Positions 46,890-55,183 of a DNA stretch of 64,000 nucleotides are shown here, piece by piece. Below the pieces are notes generated by a model. The model made no database searches, was not told the DNA's origin, and was given only the letters and a program-made list of their open reading frames with translations. Within the stretch, counting starts at the first letter, position 1. Each line of letters opens with the position of its first letter. The position numbers and the translations under genes are program-made. The DNA comes from Bin103 sp002238925 (lineage in GTDB: Bacteria > Spirochaetota > Spirochaetia > SZUA-6 > Bin103). The stretch lies in assembly GCA_965208065.1 (NCBI GenBank), contig OZ242313.1, positions 3,720,001 through 3,784,000 on the forward strand, read 5' to 3'.

Positions 46890-47802
46890 CGGACGCCCTC
46901 CGGGCAACCCGCAGGCGTGCACTGCGCGCGCGCGGATTGGCGTGCACCTCGGCCGGCGTCGGGCGCAACGGACGCTTGGTGAGCAGTTCCCATGCCGAGC
47001 CGGCGCCGTCCGGCGCCGCGGCGGCGCGCCGCAGGTGCTGCTTGACGATACGGTCCTCCAGCGAGTGGAACGCGATCACCCCGATGCAACCGCCGGCGGT
47101 GAGACAGCGCAACGCGGCCGCCAGGCCGGTTTCCAGGCGCTGCAACTCGTCGTTGACGGCGATGCGCAACGCCTGGAACGACCGCGTCGCCGGATGGATG
47201 GCACCGCGGTGGCGCTGCTGCGGCGGATACGCGCGCCACACCACCTGCTCGAACTCGCCGGTGGTGCGCAAGGGACCCTCCGCCCGCCGGCGGGCCACGG
47301 CGCGCGCGATCCGGCGGGCGTGGCGCTCCTCCCCGAACTGGTAGAAGAGATCCGCCAAGGCTGATTCCGGCTCCTCATTGAGAATATCGGCAGCAGTACG
47401 GGGCAACCGCTCGTCGAGGCGCATGTCCAGCGGTTCCGAGCGGCGAAACGAGAAGCCGCGGGTGCTGCAGTCGAAGTGATAGCTCGCCAGTCCGAGATCG
47501 AGCAGGACCAGTTGCGCCGCGTCGCTGCGCCGCGCCAGCACGTCCGCAAACCAGCCGTGCTCGAACTCGACACGGCGGCCGAAGCGGCCCAGGGTGCGGC
47601 GCGCACGCTCCAGCATGTGCGCATCGACATCTACCGCCAGCAGCGACAACGAAGGGTACCGGTCCAGGAATTGCTGGGCATGGCCGCCGTCGCCGACGGT
47701 GCCGTCGATCATCAGGCCGCCGCGTTCGGGCGCAGCCAGCCAGGTCAGGCACTCCTGTACCATTACCGGTTCATGAACCATTGCTGGTTCGTGCACACCC
47801 AT
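46882..47802 (-). CDS. rsmH: 16S rRNA m4C1402 methyltransferase RsmH (MraW)
   Basis: SAM-dependent methyltransferase acting on C1402 of 16S rRNA. 306 residues. HEPVMVQECLTWL, GTVGDGGHAQQFL (SAM site), LLDLGLASYHFD, RGFSFRRSEPLDMRLD, and FHSLEDRIVKQHL near the C-terminus. The N-terminus has a doubled HEPxMV, so the start may be ATG 47802 (overlapping the mraZ stop as TGATG) or one of two later ATGs. Confidence 0.95.
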   Translation of the reverse strand: MGVHEPAMVHEPVMVQECLTWLAAPERGGLMIDGTVGDGGHAQQFLDRYPSLSLLAVDVDAHMLERARRTLGRFGRRVEFEHGWFADVLARRSDAAQLVLLDLGLASYHFDCSTRGFSFRRSEPLDMRLDERLPRTAADILNEEPESALADLFYQFGEERHARRIARAVARRRAEGPLRTTGEFEQVVWRAYPPQQRHRGAIHPATRSFQALRIAVNDELQRLETGLAAALRCLTAGGCIGVIAFHSLEDRIVKQHLRRAAAAPDGAGSAWELLTKRPLRPTPAEVHANPRARSARLRVARRASDG

Positions 47803-48242
47803 CAGAACGTTATCGTACCGCCGATCTCCTCGGCGGCCTCCTTGAACCTCTCCTCGTTCTCCTCCAGGTAGGTAGTGTAGGTAGGTTCGTCCCAGATTTC
47901 GAGATACTTGACCATGCCGAGGATGGTGCAGTCCTTCTTCAGCGCCGCGAACCCACGCAACGTCGACGGAATGGCGATACGCCCGCTGCGGTCGATCTCC
48001 ACCTCCTGCGCCGGCGCCAGAATGCGCCGCTGGATGAGGCGCGCCCGCTCCGAGAACGGCGACGTCGCCGCGATCAGGTTCTCCGACAACTGCCGCCACT
48101 CCTCGGACGGGAACAGCCACAGGCAGCGGTCCACGCCGCGGGTCAGGATCATCACGTTGCCGACGACCTCGGCGCGCACCTTGGCCGGCACCATCAAGCG
48201 CCCCTTTTCGTCAAGGGCGTTGCGGTATTCACCGGAAATCAC
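47802..48242 (-). CDS. mraZ: Transcriptional regulator MraZ
   Basis: AbrB-fold regulator that represses its own division operon. 146 residues with two MraZ domains: SGEYRNALDEKGRLMVPAKV near the start and REVEID-type second half (DRSGRIAIPSTLRGFAALKK). GTG start, GAGGAG 6 nt before it. Head gene of the division cluster; four candidate MraZ boxes lie at 48327-48361 over its promoter. Confidence 0.96.
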   Translation of the reverse strand: MISGEYRNALDEKGRLMVPAKVRAEVVGNVMILTRGVDRCLWLFPSEEWRQLSENLIAATSPFSERARLIQRRILAPAQEVEIDRSGRIAIPSTLRGFAALKKDCTILGMVKYLEIWDEPTYTTYLEENEERFKEAAEEIGGTITF

Positions 48243-48312
48243 GGTCGCTCCTCACGGACGGTCAACTGACACCCTCCCACGTCGATACCTGCACTCCAGA
48301 GATTCAGGGGAT

Positions 48313-48342
48313 ATAATGGGCCATTCCTCCACAACAGTCCAA
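48313..48342 (-). promoter_or_regulatory. Promoter of the mraZ division operon
   Basis: On the minus strand TTGGAC (48342-48337), 18 nt, CATTAT (48318-48313). Its -35 overlaps the third MraZ box. Predicted leader about 65 nt. An alternative -10, TATATC, lies 3 nt further downstream. Confidence 0.55.
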
Positions 48343-48361
48343 TATCTCCCACTTTTTCCCA
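48327..48361 (-). promoter_or_regulatory. MraZ operator: four TGGNN direct repeats
   Basis: Read on the minus strand: TGGGA (48361-48357), TGGGA (48351-48347), TGGAC (48341-48337), TGGAG (48331-48327), each separated by 5 nt, so a 10-bp period on one helix face. This is the arrangement bound by MraZ in E. coli and mycoplasmas, and it covers the -35 and spacer of the promoter, as expected for repression. Confidence 0.85.
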
Positions 48362-48486
48362 CCTCTGTAGATTAATTACCGCGCTCATATCTGCTGTCAA
48401 CAACGAGAATCCGGGCTAGTGAGGATTTCGCCGCCGGAGGACGCCCCTACCACTACAAGTTTGTATAGTATTGGCGGGCCGGGCCC

Positions 48487-48864
48487 ATGCGGCTAATGTT
48501 CCGGGTGCAGGCTGCTAGAGCGGGTTTACGGTTGTATCGCGTACATTTCAAGTGGAAAGGCAAGGAAGTACAGCTCACCGCGAAGAGCCTTGACCTCACG
48601 CATCCCTACTTCGTGTCCATCAAGGACATCGTGTTCAAGAGTGATCAACAGATCATTATCAATCCTACCGCCGAGGACGTACGGCGTACCTTCGGGCGTG
48701 CCGAGCACCTGATGATTCCGTTTCAGACCGTGGCCCTGATCGAGCAGTTCCCGGAGACGGACTCCAATCGTATCCGGCCGTTCATGCTGGTGGACGAAGA
48801 CGCGGACGAAACGGGCGACGGCGGCCAGGAAGGCGATCTCGACAGCGACGACTCTTCGCCCTGA
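48487..48864 (+). CDS. DUF1820-like hypothetical protein
   Basis: 125 residues, function unknown. Core YRVHFKWKGKEVQLTAKSLD (17-36), INPTAEDVRRTFGRAEHLMI and PFQTVALIEQFPE match the DUF1820 pattern as I remember it; the last 25 residues are acidic (DEDADETGDGGQEGD). Start at ATG 48487 or 48496; neither has a clear ribosome-binding site, and the first 16 residues may not be translated. TATAGT at 48464-48469 is a possible -10. Divergent from mraZ over 244 nt, convergent with recN. Confidence 0.72.
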   Translation: MRLMFRVQAARAGLRLYRVHFKWKGKEVQLTAKSLDLTHPYFVSIKDIVFKSDQQIIINPTAEDVRRTFGRAEHLMIPFQTVALIEQFPETDSNRIRPFMLVDEDADETGDGGQEGDLDSDDSSP

Positions 48865-48906
48865 CCCCGCACACCCGGCCGTGCAACCGGCCGCGCACGG
48901 GCCCGG

Positions 48907-50598
48907 TCAACTCCCCGCCGGTTGACGGGTCAGCAGGTCCTCGGCGTGGCGCAACGACACCTCGCGGGCATCGTCGCCGGATAGCATGCGCGCCACTTCC
49001 ACCACCCGCGCGCGTCCGTTGACCTGCTTCACGGCCGTAAGCGTGCGCCCGTCGTGCTCGTCCTTGGACACCTGCAGGTGGGTGTGTGCGCGGGCGGCCA
49101 CGGTGGCGAGATGGGTAATGCACAGGATCTGCCGCCGACGGGCGATGCCGGCGAGCTTGTCACCCACCGCGATCGCCACGGCGCCGCCGATGCCGGCGTC
49201 GACTTCGTCGAACACCAAGGTGCCGACCGGGTCGCTGGCGGCGAATATCGACTTCAACGCCAACATGATCCGGGACACCTCGCCGCCGGAGGCGATGGAA
49301 CGGAGCGGGCGCGGCGGCTCGCCGGCGTTCGCAGAGACCAGGAAGGTCACCGCCTCGGCGCCGGCGGGGCCGATCGCCGGCTCGCCGCGCTCCTGCCGCG
49401 GCTGAAACTGCACGGCAAAGCGCGCCTTCGGCATGCCGAGTTCGTGCAGGTTGGCCTCGACCAGACCGCGCAGGCGGGCGGCGGCTTCCCGGCGGCGCTC
49501 GCTCAGGTCGCTCGCCTGCTCGCTTAGCCCGGCGGCGAGCCGCTGCACGTCGCCGCCGGCAGCGGCATGGGCGCCGGCGGCGTCCTCGAGGCCGGCCAGC
49601 TCGCTGCGCGCCTGCCGGGCGTGCTCCAGCACGGCCGCCACCGTGGCGCCGTACTTGCGCTGCAGGGAGTGGATCTGCTCCAGGCGCTCGACCACGGCCG
49701 CCAGCCGCGCGGCGTCGAAGTACAGGCCGCTGCGATAGCGGCGCACCTCCTCGGCCACATCTTCAAGCTCATAGAACGCGCTCTCGGCGCGGGCACCGAG
49801 CGGCTCGAACGCGGCGTCGTACGAGGCCAGTGTGCGCAGATCGTCGAGGGCGCCGCGCACCGCCGCCAATGCGCCCCCGCGCGCCTCGGCGGTGGCCTCG
49901 TAGACGCGCTGTGCCGCCTCCGAGATGCGCTCGAAGGCAGTCAGGCGGAGCCGTTCCTGGTCCAGCTCCTCCTCTTCGCCGGCGCGCAGGCCGGCCGCGT
50001 CGATCTCGTCCGCGGCGTGCCGCAACAGCTCCGCCTGCCGTGTGCGGCGCTCGCCTCCCGCCGCCAGCTCCGCAACGCGCGCACGGGCGGCGGCGAGTTG
50101 GCGATGCAGCTCCCGCACCCGCTCGACGAGCGGCACCAGGCCGCCGAAGTGATCGAGCAGGCGGCGATGCTCGGCCTCGCGCAGCAGGCTCTGGTGCCGG
50201 TGCTGGCCGTGCAGGTCGAACAGGCGCTCGCCCAGTTCGCCGAGCTGCGCGGTCGGCACCGGCACGCCGCCGATGAAGCTGCCCGACCGCCCGCTGCGGC
50301 GCACCACGCGGCGCACGATGAGGCTGTCGTCGTCGACCGGGAAATCGCGCTCGGCCAGCCAGGCGCGCACCGCGCCGTCCCGGTGCTGCAGGTGGACCAC
50401 GCCGGTCACTTCGGCGCGGTCGGCACCGGTACGAACGTCGGCCGCGGTGGCGCGCGCGCCGAGCAGCAGGCCGAGGGCGCCGATAATGATTGACTTGCCG
50501 GCGCCGGTCTCGCCGCTGAGTACGTTCAGATGGGCGCCGAAGCTCAGTTCCACGTGCTCGATCAGCGCATAGTTGCGCACCGTCAGCGACTCAAGCAC
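48907..50598 (-). CDS. recN: DNA repair protein RecN
   Basis: SMC-like ATPase of double-strand-break repair. 563 residues. P-loop LSGETGAGKSIIIGALG near 29-45, two long coiled-coil arms in the middle, ABC signature IASGGEVSRIMLALK, Walker B TLVFDEVDAGIGG, and CITHLATVAARA. Its start overlaps the nadK stop by 8 nt. Confidence 0.96.
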   Translation of the reverse strand: MLESLTVRNYALIEHVELSFGAHLNVLSGETGAGKSIIIGALGLLLGARATAADVRTGADRAEVTGVVHLQHRDGAVRAWLAERDFPVDDDSLIVRRVVRRSGRSGSFIGGVPVPTAQLGELGERLFDLHGQHRHQSLLREAEHRRLLDHFGGLVPLVERVRELHRQLAAARARVAELAAGGERRTRQAELLRHAADEIDAAGLRAGEEEELDQERLRLTAFERISEAAQRVYEATAEARGGALAAVRGALDDLRTLASYDAAFEPLGARAESAFYELEDVAEEVRRYRSGLYFDAARLAAVVERLEQIHSLQRKYGATVAAVLEHARQARSELAGLEDAAGAHAAAGGDVQRLAAGLSEQASDLSERRREAAARLRGLVEANLHELGMPKARFAVQFQPRQERGEPAIGPAGAEAVTFLVSANAGEPPRPLRSIASGGEVSRIMLALKSIFAASDPVGTLVFDEVDAGIGGAVAIAVGDKLAGIARRRQILCITHLATVAARAHTHLQVSKDEHDGRTLTAVKQVNGRARVVEVARMLSGDDAREVSLRHAEDLLTRQPAGS

Positions 50599-51499
50599 GC
50601 GGCTCCCCGGCCCAGTCCAGCTTGGACCTCAGCACCTGGTAGAAGTTGCGCTTCCCGGAACGCACAATGTGGGTCTGATGCACGGAACGCGAGAAGTCGA
50701 TCTGATCGCCAGGCTGCAGCCCCACGACATCCACACCGTCGACGGCGAGGGTGATTTCGGTGCGCTGGTTCAGTTCGATCTCGACTCGGACCGGCTCCGC
50801 GGCCGGGACCAGCAGCGGCCGGTTGGCCAGGGTGAACGGACAGATCGGGGTGATCACGAAGGCGTCCATCTCGGGGTGGACAATCGGCCCGCCGGCCGCC
50901 ATCGAGTACGCCGTCGAGCCGGTCGGCGTCGCGAATACCATCCCGTCGGCGCGGTAGTTGGCGACCCAGGTGCCGGCCAGGTGTACCCGCAGGCGCACGA
51001 TCTTGGAGCGCCCGTGGGCGGCAATCACGGCATCGTTGAGACCGTCGATGCGGGCAACCCGGTTGCCCGACCGCAGTACTTCGGCGCGCACCATCACCCG
51101 GGTGCTGATGCCAAGCGATCCGGCGGCGTAGGCATCGTATGCCTGCTGCCATTCGCCGACCGGTATCTCGGTGATGAATCCCACGGTACCGAGATTGACC
51201 GGCAGGATCGGGATGTCGCTGCCCGCAAGCAGGCGTGCGCATCCGAGCAGCGTCCCGTCGCCGCCGAGCGACACCGCCAGGTCGATGCGGTCGAGTTGCG
51301 CGACCGGAACGGCGGCCGAGCCGCCCACCTCCGCCTCCACCACCTCGACGTGCCGGCGCTGAAAGAACTCGCGTACCTCGGCGATGATCCGGTCGCTGGC
51401 GCGAGCCCTGTTGAGCAACACGAACACGCGGCGAACCGTTCGCGGCCGCGACTCATTTCCTGCGCCGGTCTCGGCCGGCTTCCCTGTACCGACTGTCAT
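50591..51499 (-). CDS. nadK: NAD kinase
   Basis: Phosphorylates NAD to NADP. About 302 residues. GGDGTLLGCARLL (catalytic GGDG), LGTVGFITEI, LNDAVI and ATPTGSTAYSMAAGG, all diagnostic. The first ~20 residues are low complexity. ATG at 51499; a GTG four codons upstream is possible. TATACT lies 13 nt before the ATG without a Shine-Dalgarno. Followed by recN with overlap, an arrangement common in many bacteria. Confidence 0.96.
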   Translation of the reverse strand: MTVGTGKPAETGAGNESRPRTVRRVFVLLNRARASDRIIAEVREFFQRRHVEVVEAEVGGSAAVPVAQLDRIDLAVSLGGDGTLLGCARLLAGSDIPILPVNLGTVGFITEIPVGEWQQAYDAYAAGSLGISTRVMVRAEVLRSGNRVARIDGLNDAVIAAHGRSKIVRLRVHLAGTWVANYRADGMVFATPTGSTAYSMAAGGPIVHPEMDAFVITPICPFTLANRPLLVPAAEPVRVEIELNQRTEITLAVDGVDVVGLQPGDQIDFSRSVHQTHIVRSGKRNFYQVLRSKLDWAGEPRA

Positions 51500-51564
51500 C
51501 GGACCAGACACCAGTATAGCGCAGCCCCGTACCCCGCCGCCACGGGCTGGTCGAACTACGAGAA

Positions 51565-52884
51565 CTACGGCAGGGTGGCCAACACCCGGGCGACCTGACC
51601 GGCCTGGGCGTCACGAAGCTCGGGATAGAGCGGGAACAACAGGCACCGGCGAGCCAGTTCCTGGGCTCCGGTGAGCCGTTCCTCGGCCGCGGCACCGGCC
51701 GGCGGGTCGGCCGGCGCGGGCGCCGCTGGCGGCTGGCCGCCGTCAGCCTGATCGCCCTCGGCGGGAAGCAGGCCGGTTATGGCGGCCCCCTCGCAGCCGA
51801 GCCGGGCCTCCACGTGGTGGCGGGTCGCGTAGCGCTGCACCGCACGCAGCCCGTCCTCGACCACGACCGGGAACAGCGTACCTGGCGCGGCTGCCGGCGC
51901 CAGGGTGCGATGGCGGCTGCGCGCCACGGCGTCGCGGAAGCGGGCGGCAAGGTCGGCGCAGCGCCGGCGCCCGGCCGCCAGATCGTGCCACTGCGCCAGC
52001 GCCAGCGCGGCGTTTACATCGGCCAGTTCCGCCCAGCCGAAGCGCGTCCGGCAGCCGGCAAGCAACCGGCGTCCCCGTGGGCTGCGCGCCAGGGCCAGGC
52101 CGCCGCCGGCCACCAACACGCCCGGCGCCTGCAGACCGATCACCAGCACGTCGCCCACCGGCGCCCGGACCGGCGCCGATTCCGGCGGCTTGCCCGGCGT
52201 CTGGTCCGCGCCGCCGTCTGCCGCACCGGTGGCGCCGGCGCGCGCCGCGTTGCCGGGCGCCGGACCTGCCGGCTCGGGCACCATCCCCGGCAGCGCAGCC
52301 GAGATGTCCTCGACAATCGGCACGCCGGCGGCGCGCACCTCGTCGAGCGGCTCGCTCGCGCCTAGCGCATGGCCGATTACCAGCGCGCACGGGCGATGCG
52401 CGAGCATGCGCTGCAGCGACTCCCCATCCAGGGCACCGGTCTCCGGGTCGACATCGACCAGCAGCGGATGCAATCCCGCGCCCCGGGCCGCGTATACGTA
52501 GGTCAGCGGAACCAGCGCCGACAGCAGCACGGGCCGTGGTCCGCCGGGCGCCGAATCCTCGCCGCCGGCGGCCGTCTCGGTGGCCAGGTACAGGGCCGCC
52601 GCGGCCGCCGCCTGATAGTCGGCCAAGGCCAGGCCGCCCCGGCAATCGAGCGCGGCCGCCAACTCGCCGGTCAACTGCTTGGTAATGGGGCCGGGACCGA
52701 TGTCTTCGGACACCAGGCATTCCAGGACCGCATGCATCTGGCGGCGGTGAATGGTGGGCCGAAACAGCGGGACCCTGGTCGCGACCGGTTCGCGGCGCGC
52801 CTTGCCGGGCGCCGCAGCACGGCCCCGGACCTGCCGGCCGGCGGCCGCTGCGCGACCGTTTTGGTGGTTTGTGTCAGGCGTCAC
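51565..52884 (-). CDS. DegT/DnrJ-like fold protein lacking the PLP lysine
   Basis: 439 residues. The N-terminal half follows DegT/DnrJ/EryC1 sugar aminotransferases: VPLFRPTIHRRQMHAVLECL, DIGPGPITKQLTGELAAALD, an aspartate in VDVDPETGALD and VIGHALG, then EDISAALPG. Where the PLP-binding Lys is expected (SFHxxK...GEGG) the sequence is VIGLQAPGVLVAGGGLALAR, with no Lys. A long Ala/Gly/Pro-rich insert (about 213-242) precedes it. The C-terminal FGWAELADVNAALALAQWHD still fits the family. So this is probably a non-catalytic or repurposed relative. It sits between a small RHH gene and nadK. Confidence 0.75.
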   Translation of the reverse strand: MTPDTNHQNGRAAAAGRQVRGRAAAPGKARREPVATRVPLFRPTIHRRQMHAVLECLVSEDIGPGPITKQLTGELAAALDCRGGLALADYQAAAAAALYLATETAAGGEDSAPGGPRPVLLSALVPLTYVYAARGAGLHPLLVDVDPETGALDGESLQRMLAHRPCALVIGHALGASEPLDEVRAAGVPIVEDISAALPGMVPEPAGPAPGNAARAGATGAADGGADQTPGKPPESAPVRAPVGDVLVIGLQAPGVLVAGGGLALARSPRGRRLLAGCRTRFGWAELADVNAALALAQWHDLAAGRRRCADLAARFRDAVARSRHRTLAPAAAPGTLFPVVVEDGLRAVQRYATRHHVEARLGCEGAAITGLLPAEGDQADGGQPPAAPAPADPPAGAAAEERLTGAQELARRCLLFPLYPELRDAQAGQVARVLATLP

Positions 52885-52926
52885 GGAGTGACCGCACTGG
52901 CACCGCGGGCGGCGCGGGCGGCCGCG

Positions 52927-53142
52927 CTAGCCGAGCGGATTGGTGGCGGGTCGAAGCGGAACGGGGCTGGGGTCACGCTCGCGCGCATCCTTGAGATGGA
53001 GCTTGGATATCTTGTAGTTCTTCAGCAGCACGCGTATTGCGTCGTTCACGGCCTCGCTGCGGTCGCGATAGAACCCCTGTTGAATCATCTCATCGAGTCC
53101 CTCAAGCAGGTATTCCGACGTCTCCACGTATGCTCTCGACAC
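52927..53142 (-). CDS. Small ribbon-helix-helix protein
   Basis: 71 residues, CopG/Arc-type DNA-binding fold: an N-terminal strand (SRAYVETSEYLLEGLDEMIQ), a turn and helix (GFYRDRSEAVNDAIRVLL), and a basic tail. GTG start at 53142 preceded by GAGGAGG at about 8 nt, which decides the start. It precedes the DegT-like gene by 42 nt and may regulate this operon. It could also be an antitoxin, but no toxin gene is adjacent. Confidence 0.82.
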   Translation of the reverse strand: MSRAYVETSEYLLEGLDEMIQQGFYRDRSEAVNDAIRVLLKNYKISKLHLKDARERDPSPVPLRPATNPLG

Positions 53143-53219
53143 TGAAAGTCCTCCTCGTCGACGCCAGCCCCGGCACCTTCGCCGTGATCGACCGCGTTGA
53201 CCTACGAATCGAATATCAG

Positions 53220-53257
53220 CCGTCCGCATCGAACGGTGGCCTGTCCGATGCGGACGG
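53220..53257 (-). terminator. Hairpin downstream of tRNA-Ile
   Basis: Perfect 12-bp arms, CCGTCCGCATCG (53220-53231) and complement (53246-53257), 14-nt loop, 5 nt beyond the tRNA 3' end. No T-run follows. It may end the tRNA transcript or guide 3' processing. Confidence 0.6.
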
Positions 53258-53262
53258 GGAAG

Positions 53263-53336
<74 letters not shown>

Positions 53337-53361
53337 CAAGGAATCGCCTCGCGGGGCCCCA

Positions 53362-53390
53362 ATGATGGCGGGCGGACCGACTCCTGTCAA
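53362..53390 (-). promoter_or_regulatory. tRNA-Ile promoter
   Basis: On the minus strand a perfect TTGACA (53390-53385), 17 nt, CATCAT (53367-53362), about 25 nt upstream of the mature tRNA 5' end. Confidence 0.65.
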
Positions 53391-53421
53391 CGGCAATCTT
53401 GCTGCGCTGCCAGGGGCCGCG

Positions 53422-53778
53422 CTACGGGGTGTTGCCGTTGTCGGTTCCGGCTTTCTCTTCGTGGCTCGCAAGGCGCGCCAGCGCGCGCTCCTTCTCCTCG
53501 ATGCGGCGCTCGATGTCGCCGAGTTCGGCGACCAGTTCCTTCACTCCCACCGTATCGCGCGATACGGATTGCTGATTGCGCACGCTGAACGCGTCGTAGA
53601 CATCCTGGCCGAGGCGGGACAGCACCTTCATCGACTGCCGCTCAAGCTGCATGATGTCGAACTTGAGCACACCTTTCTCGCTCAGGTCCTTGGCGCCCAG
53701 GCGCGCCTTGTCCAGCACGTCGCGCGAGACGTCGAGACCCTGTCCCACTGCCTTCTCGATTCGATTCCAAAGGTTCAT
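53422..53778 (-). CDS. Small coiled-coil protein, unknown function
   Basis: 118 residues: amphipathic N-terminus (MNLWNRIEKAVGQGLDVSRD), then long helices with heptad-like spacing ending in a strongly charged coiled coil (LGDIERRIEEKERALARLAS). ATG at 53778 with GGAGGG before it. No membrane span. It resembles small phasin- or PspA-like helical proteins only in composition. Divergent from ahcY across 148 nt. Confidence 0.75.
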   Translation of the reverse strand: MNLWNRIEKAVGQGLDVSRDVLDKARLGAKDLSEKGVLKFDIMQLERQSMKVLSRLGQDVYDAFSVRNQQSVSRDTVGVKELVAELGDIERRIEEKERALARLASHEEKAGTDNGNTP

Positions 53779-53882
53779 GAAACATCCCTCCTGCGCCGCG
53801 CCGAGCGGCGTCGTTGAATGATCGGCCCAATAGCAATGTACGCCTAGAGCGAGGCGCGCGACCACATCAAGGCGGTTACCCT

Positions 53883-53912
53883 TTGCACAAATCGTGCGCT
53901 GCGCTCTATATT
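53883..53912 (+). promoter_or_regulatory. Candidate ahcY promoter
   Basis: TTGCAC (53883-53888), 18 nt, TATATT (53907-53912). The -10 ends 14 nt before the GTG start and no Shine-Dalgarno is seen, so the mRNA would have a very short leader. Confidence 0.4.
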
Positions 53913-53926
53913 GACGAGCAATCCCC

Positions 53927-55183
53927 GTGGCGAAACACAAGATTCGAGATCCCTCCCTGGCAGATCGGGGCGCTCTGAAAATCCGCTGGGCAGAGTCGCG
54001 GATGCCGGTCATGGCGCACCTGCAGCGACGGTTCGAGACCAGCAAGCCGCTGGCCGGGCACCGCATAGCGGGCTGCCTGCATGTTACCAAGGAAACCGCG
54101 GTCCTGATCGGCGCATTGCGCGCGGCGGGCGCGGAGGTGGCGTGGTCGGGTTGCAATCCGCTGTCCACGCAGGATGACGTGGCGGCCGCTCTGGCCGCGG
54201 ACGGCGTCAGCATCTTTGCCTGGCACGGGTTGAGCGTCGACGAGTTCTACTGGTGCATCGACGCCACCCTGAAGTGCCGCCCCACGCTGACGCTTGACGA
54301 CGGTGCGGATCTCATCTTCCGCGTCCATTCGCGCTTTCCCGAGTTGGCCGACGGGATCCTCGGCGGCACCGAAGAAACCACTACCGGCGTGCAACGCCTG
54401 CAGGCGATGGCCAACGACGGCAAGCTGCTGTACCCGGTGGTTGCGGTCAACAACGCGGAAACGAAGTGGGACTTCGACAATGTGTACGGCACCGGACAAT
54501 CGGCACTCGACGGCGTTCTGCGCGCTACTTCCATCCTGTTGGCCGGCAAGACGCTGGTAGTGGCGGGGTTCGGCCACTGCGGCCGCGGCACCGCGGTGCG
54601 CGCCCGCGGCATGGGGGCGCGGGTGGTGATTACCGAGGTTGACCCGATCGCCGCCCTGAAGGCCATACTCGACGGTTTCGAGGTGTTGCCGATGGCGGAG
54701 GCCGCGGCACACGGCGACGTGTTCATAACCACCACCGGTATGCGCGACGTGATAACACGCCGACATTTTATGGTGATGAAGGATGGCGCGGTGATTTGCA
54801 ACGCCGGTCACTACGACTGTGAACTGAACCTCGACGACCTGAACGAGATGGCAGCGCCGCCGACCGAGGTGCGAGACAACAACCAGGAGTTTGTGCTCGC
54901 CGACGGGCGGCGCATCTACCTGCTGGCGCAGGGCCGGCTGATCAATCTGGCTGCAGCCGAGGGGCACCCGTCGGAAGTGATGGATATGTCATTCGCAAAT
55001 CAGTTCCTGAGCATGGTGTCGCTGGCCGTGGACGGTTGCGCACGCGACCGGAAAGTGTATTCGATTTCCGGCGAGCAAGACCGGGAAATTGCGACCATCA
55101 AGTTGCGCACCATGGGCGTCGGCATCGATGAACTGTCGCCCGCGCAGCAGGGCTACCTGCAGGACTATTCGCAGGGCACGTGA
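53927..55183 (+). CDS. ahcY: Adenosylhomocysteinase (short, archaeal/Thermotoga-type)
   Basis: Hydrolyses S-adenosylhomocysteine (or the inosyl analogue, as in some archaeal homologues). 418 residues, the short form lacking the ~40-residue insert of eukaryotic enzymes. AETKWDFDNVYGTGQSALDG holds the catalytic Lys/Asp region, then the NAD fold with VVAGFGHCGRGTA, and CNAGHYDCELN. GTG start. adk overlaps its stop by one base. No methionine-cycle gene is next to it. Confidence 0.93.
   Translation: MAKHKIRDPSLADRGALKIRWAESRMPVMAHLQRRFETSKPLAGHRIAGCLHVTKETAVLIGALRAAGAEVAWSGCNPLSTQDDVAAALAADGVSIFAWHGLSVDEFYWCIDATLKCRPTLTLDDGADLIFRVHSRFPELADGILGGTEETTTGVQRLQAMANDGKLLYPVVAVNNAETKWDFDNVYGTGQSALDGVLRATSILLAGKTLVVAGFGHCGRGTAVRARGMGARVVITEVDPIAALKAILDGFEVLPMAEAAAHGDVFITTTGMRDVITRRHFMVMKDGAVICNAGHYDCELNLDDLNEMAAPPTEVRDNNQEFVLADGRRIYLLAQGRLINLAAAEGHPSEVMDMSFANQFLSMVSLAVDGCARDRKVYSISGEQDREIATIKLRTMGVGIDELSPAQQGYLQDYSQGT

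Noticed and set aside
48464..48469. Firm promoter call for the DUF1820-like gene at TATAGT
   Set aside because: No -35 hexamer at suitable distance and the TG is not correctly spaced for an extended -10, so it is only mentioned in the gene entry.
52927..53142. Toxin-antitoxin module based on the RHH protein
   Set aside because: The neighbouring genes are a 439-residue DegT-like protein and a tRNA; no ParE-, RelE- or PIN-like toxin is present.
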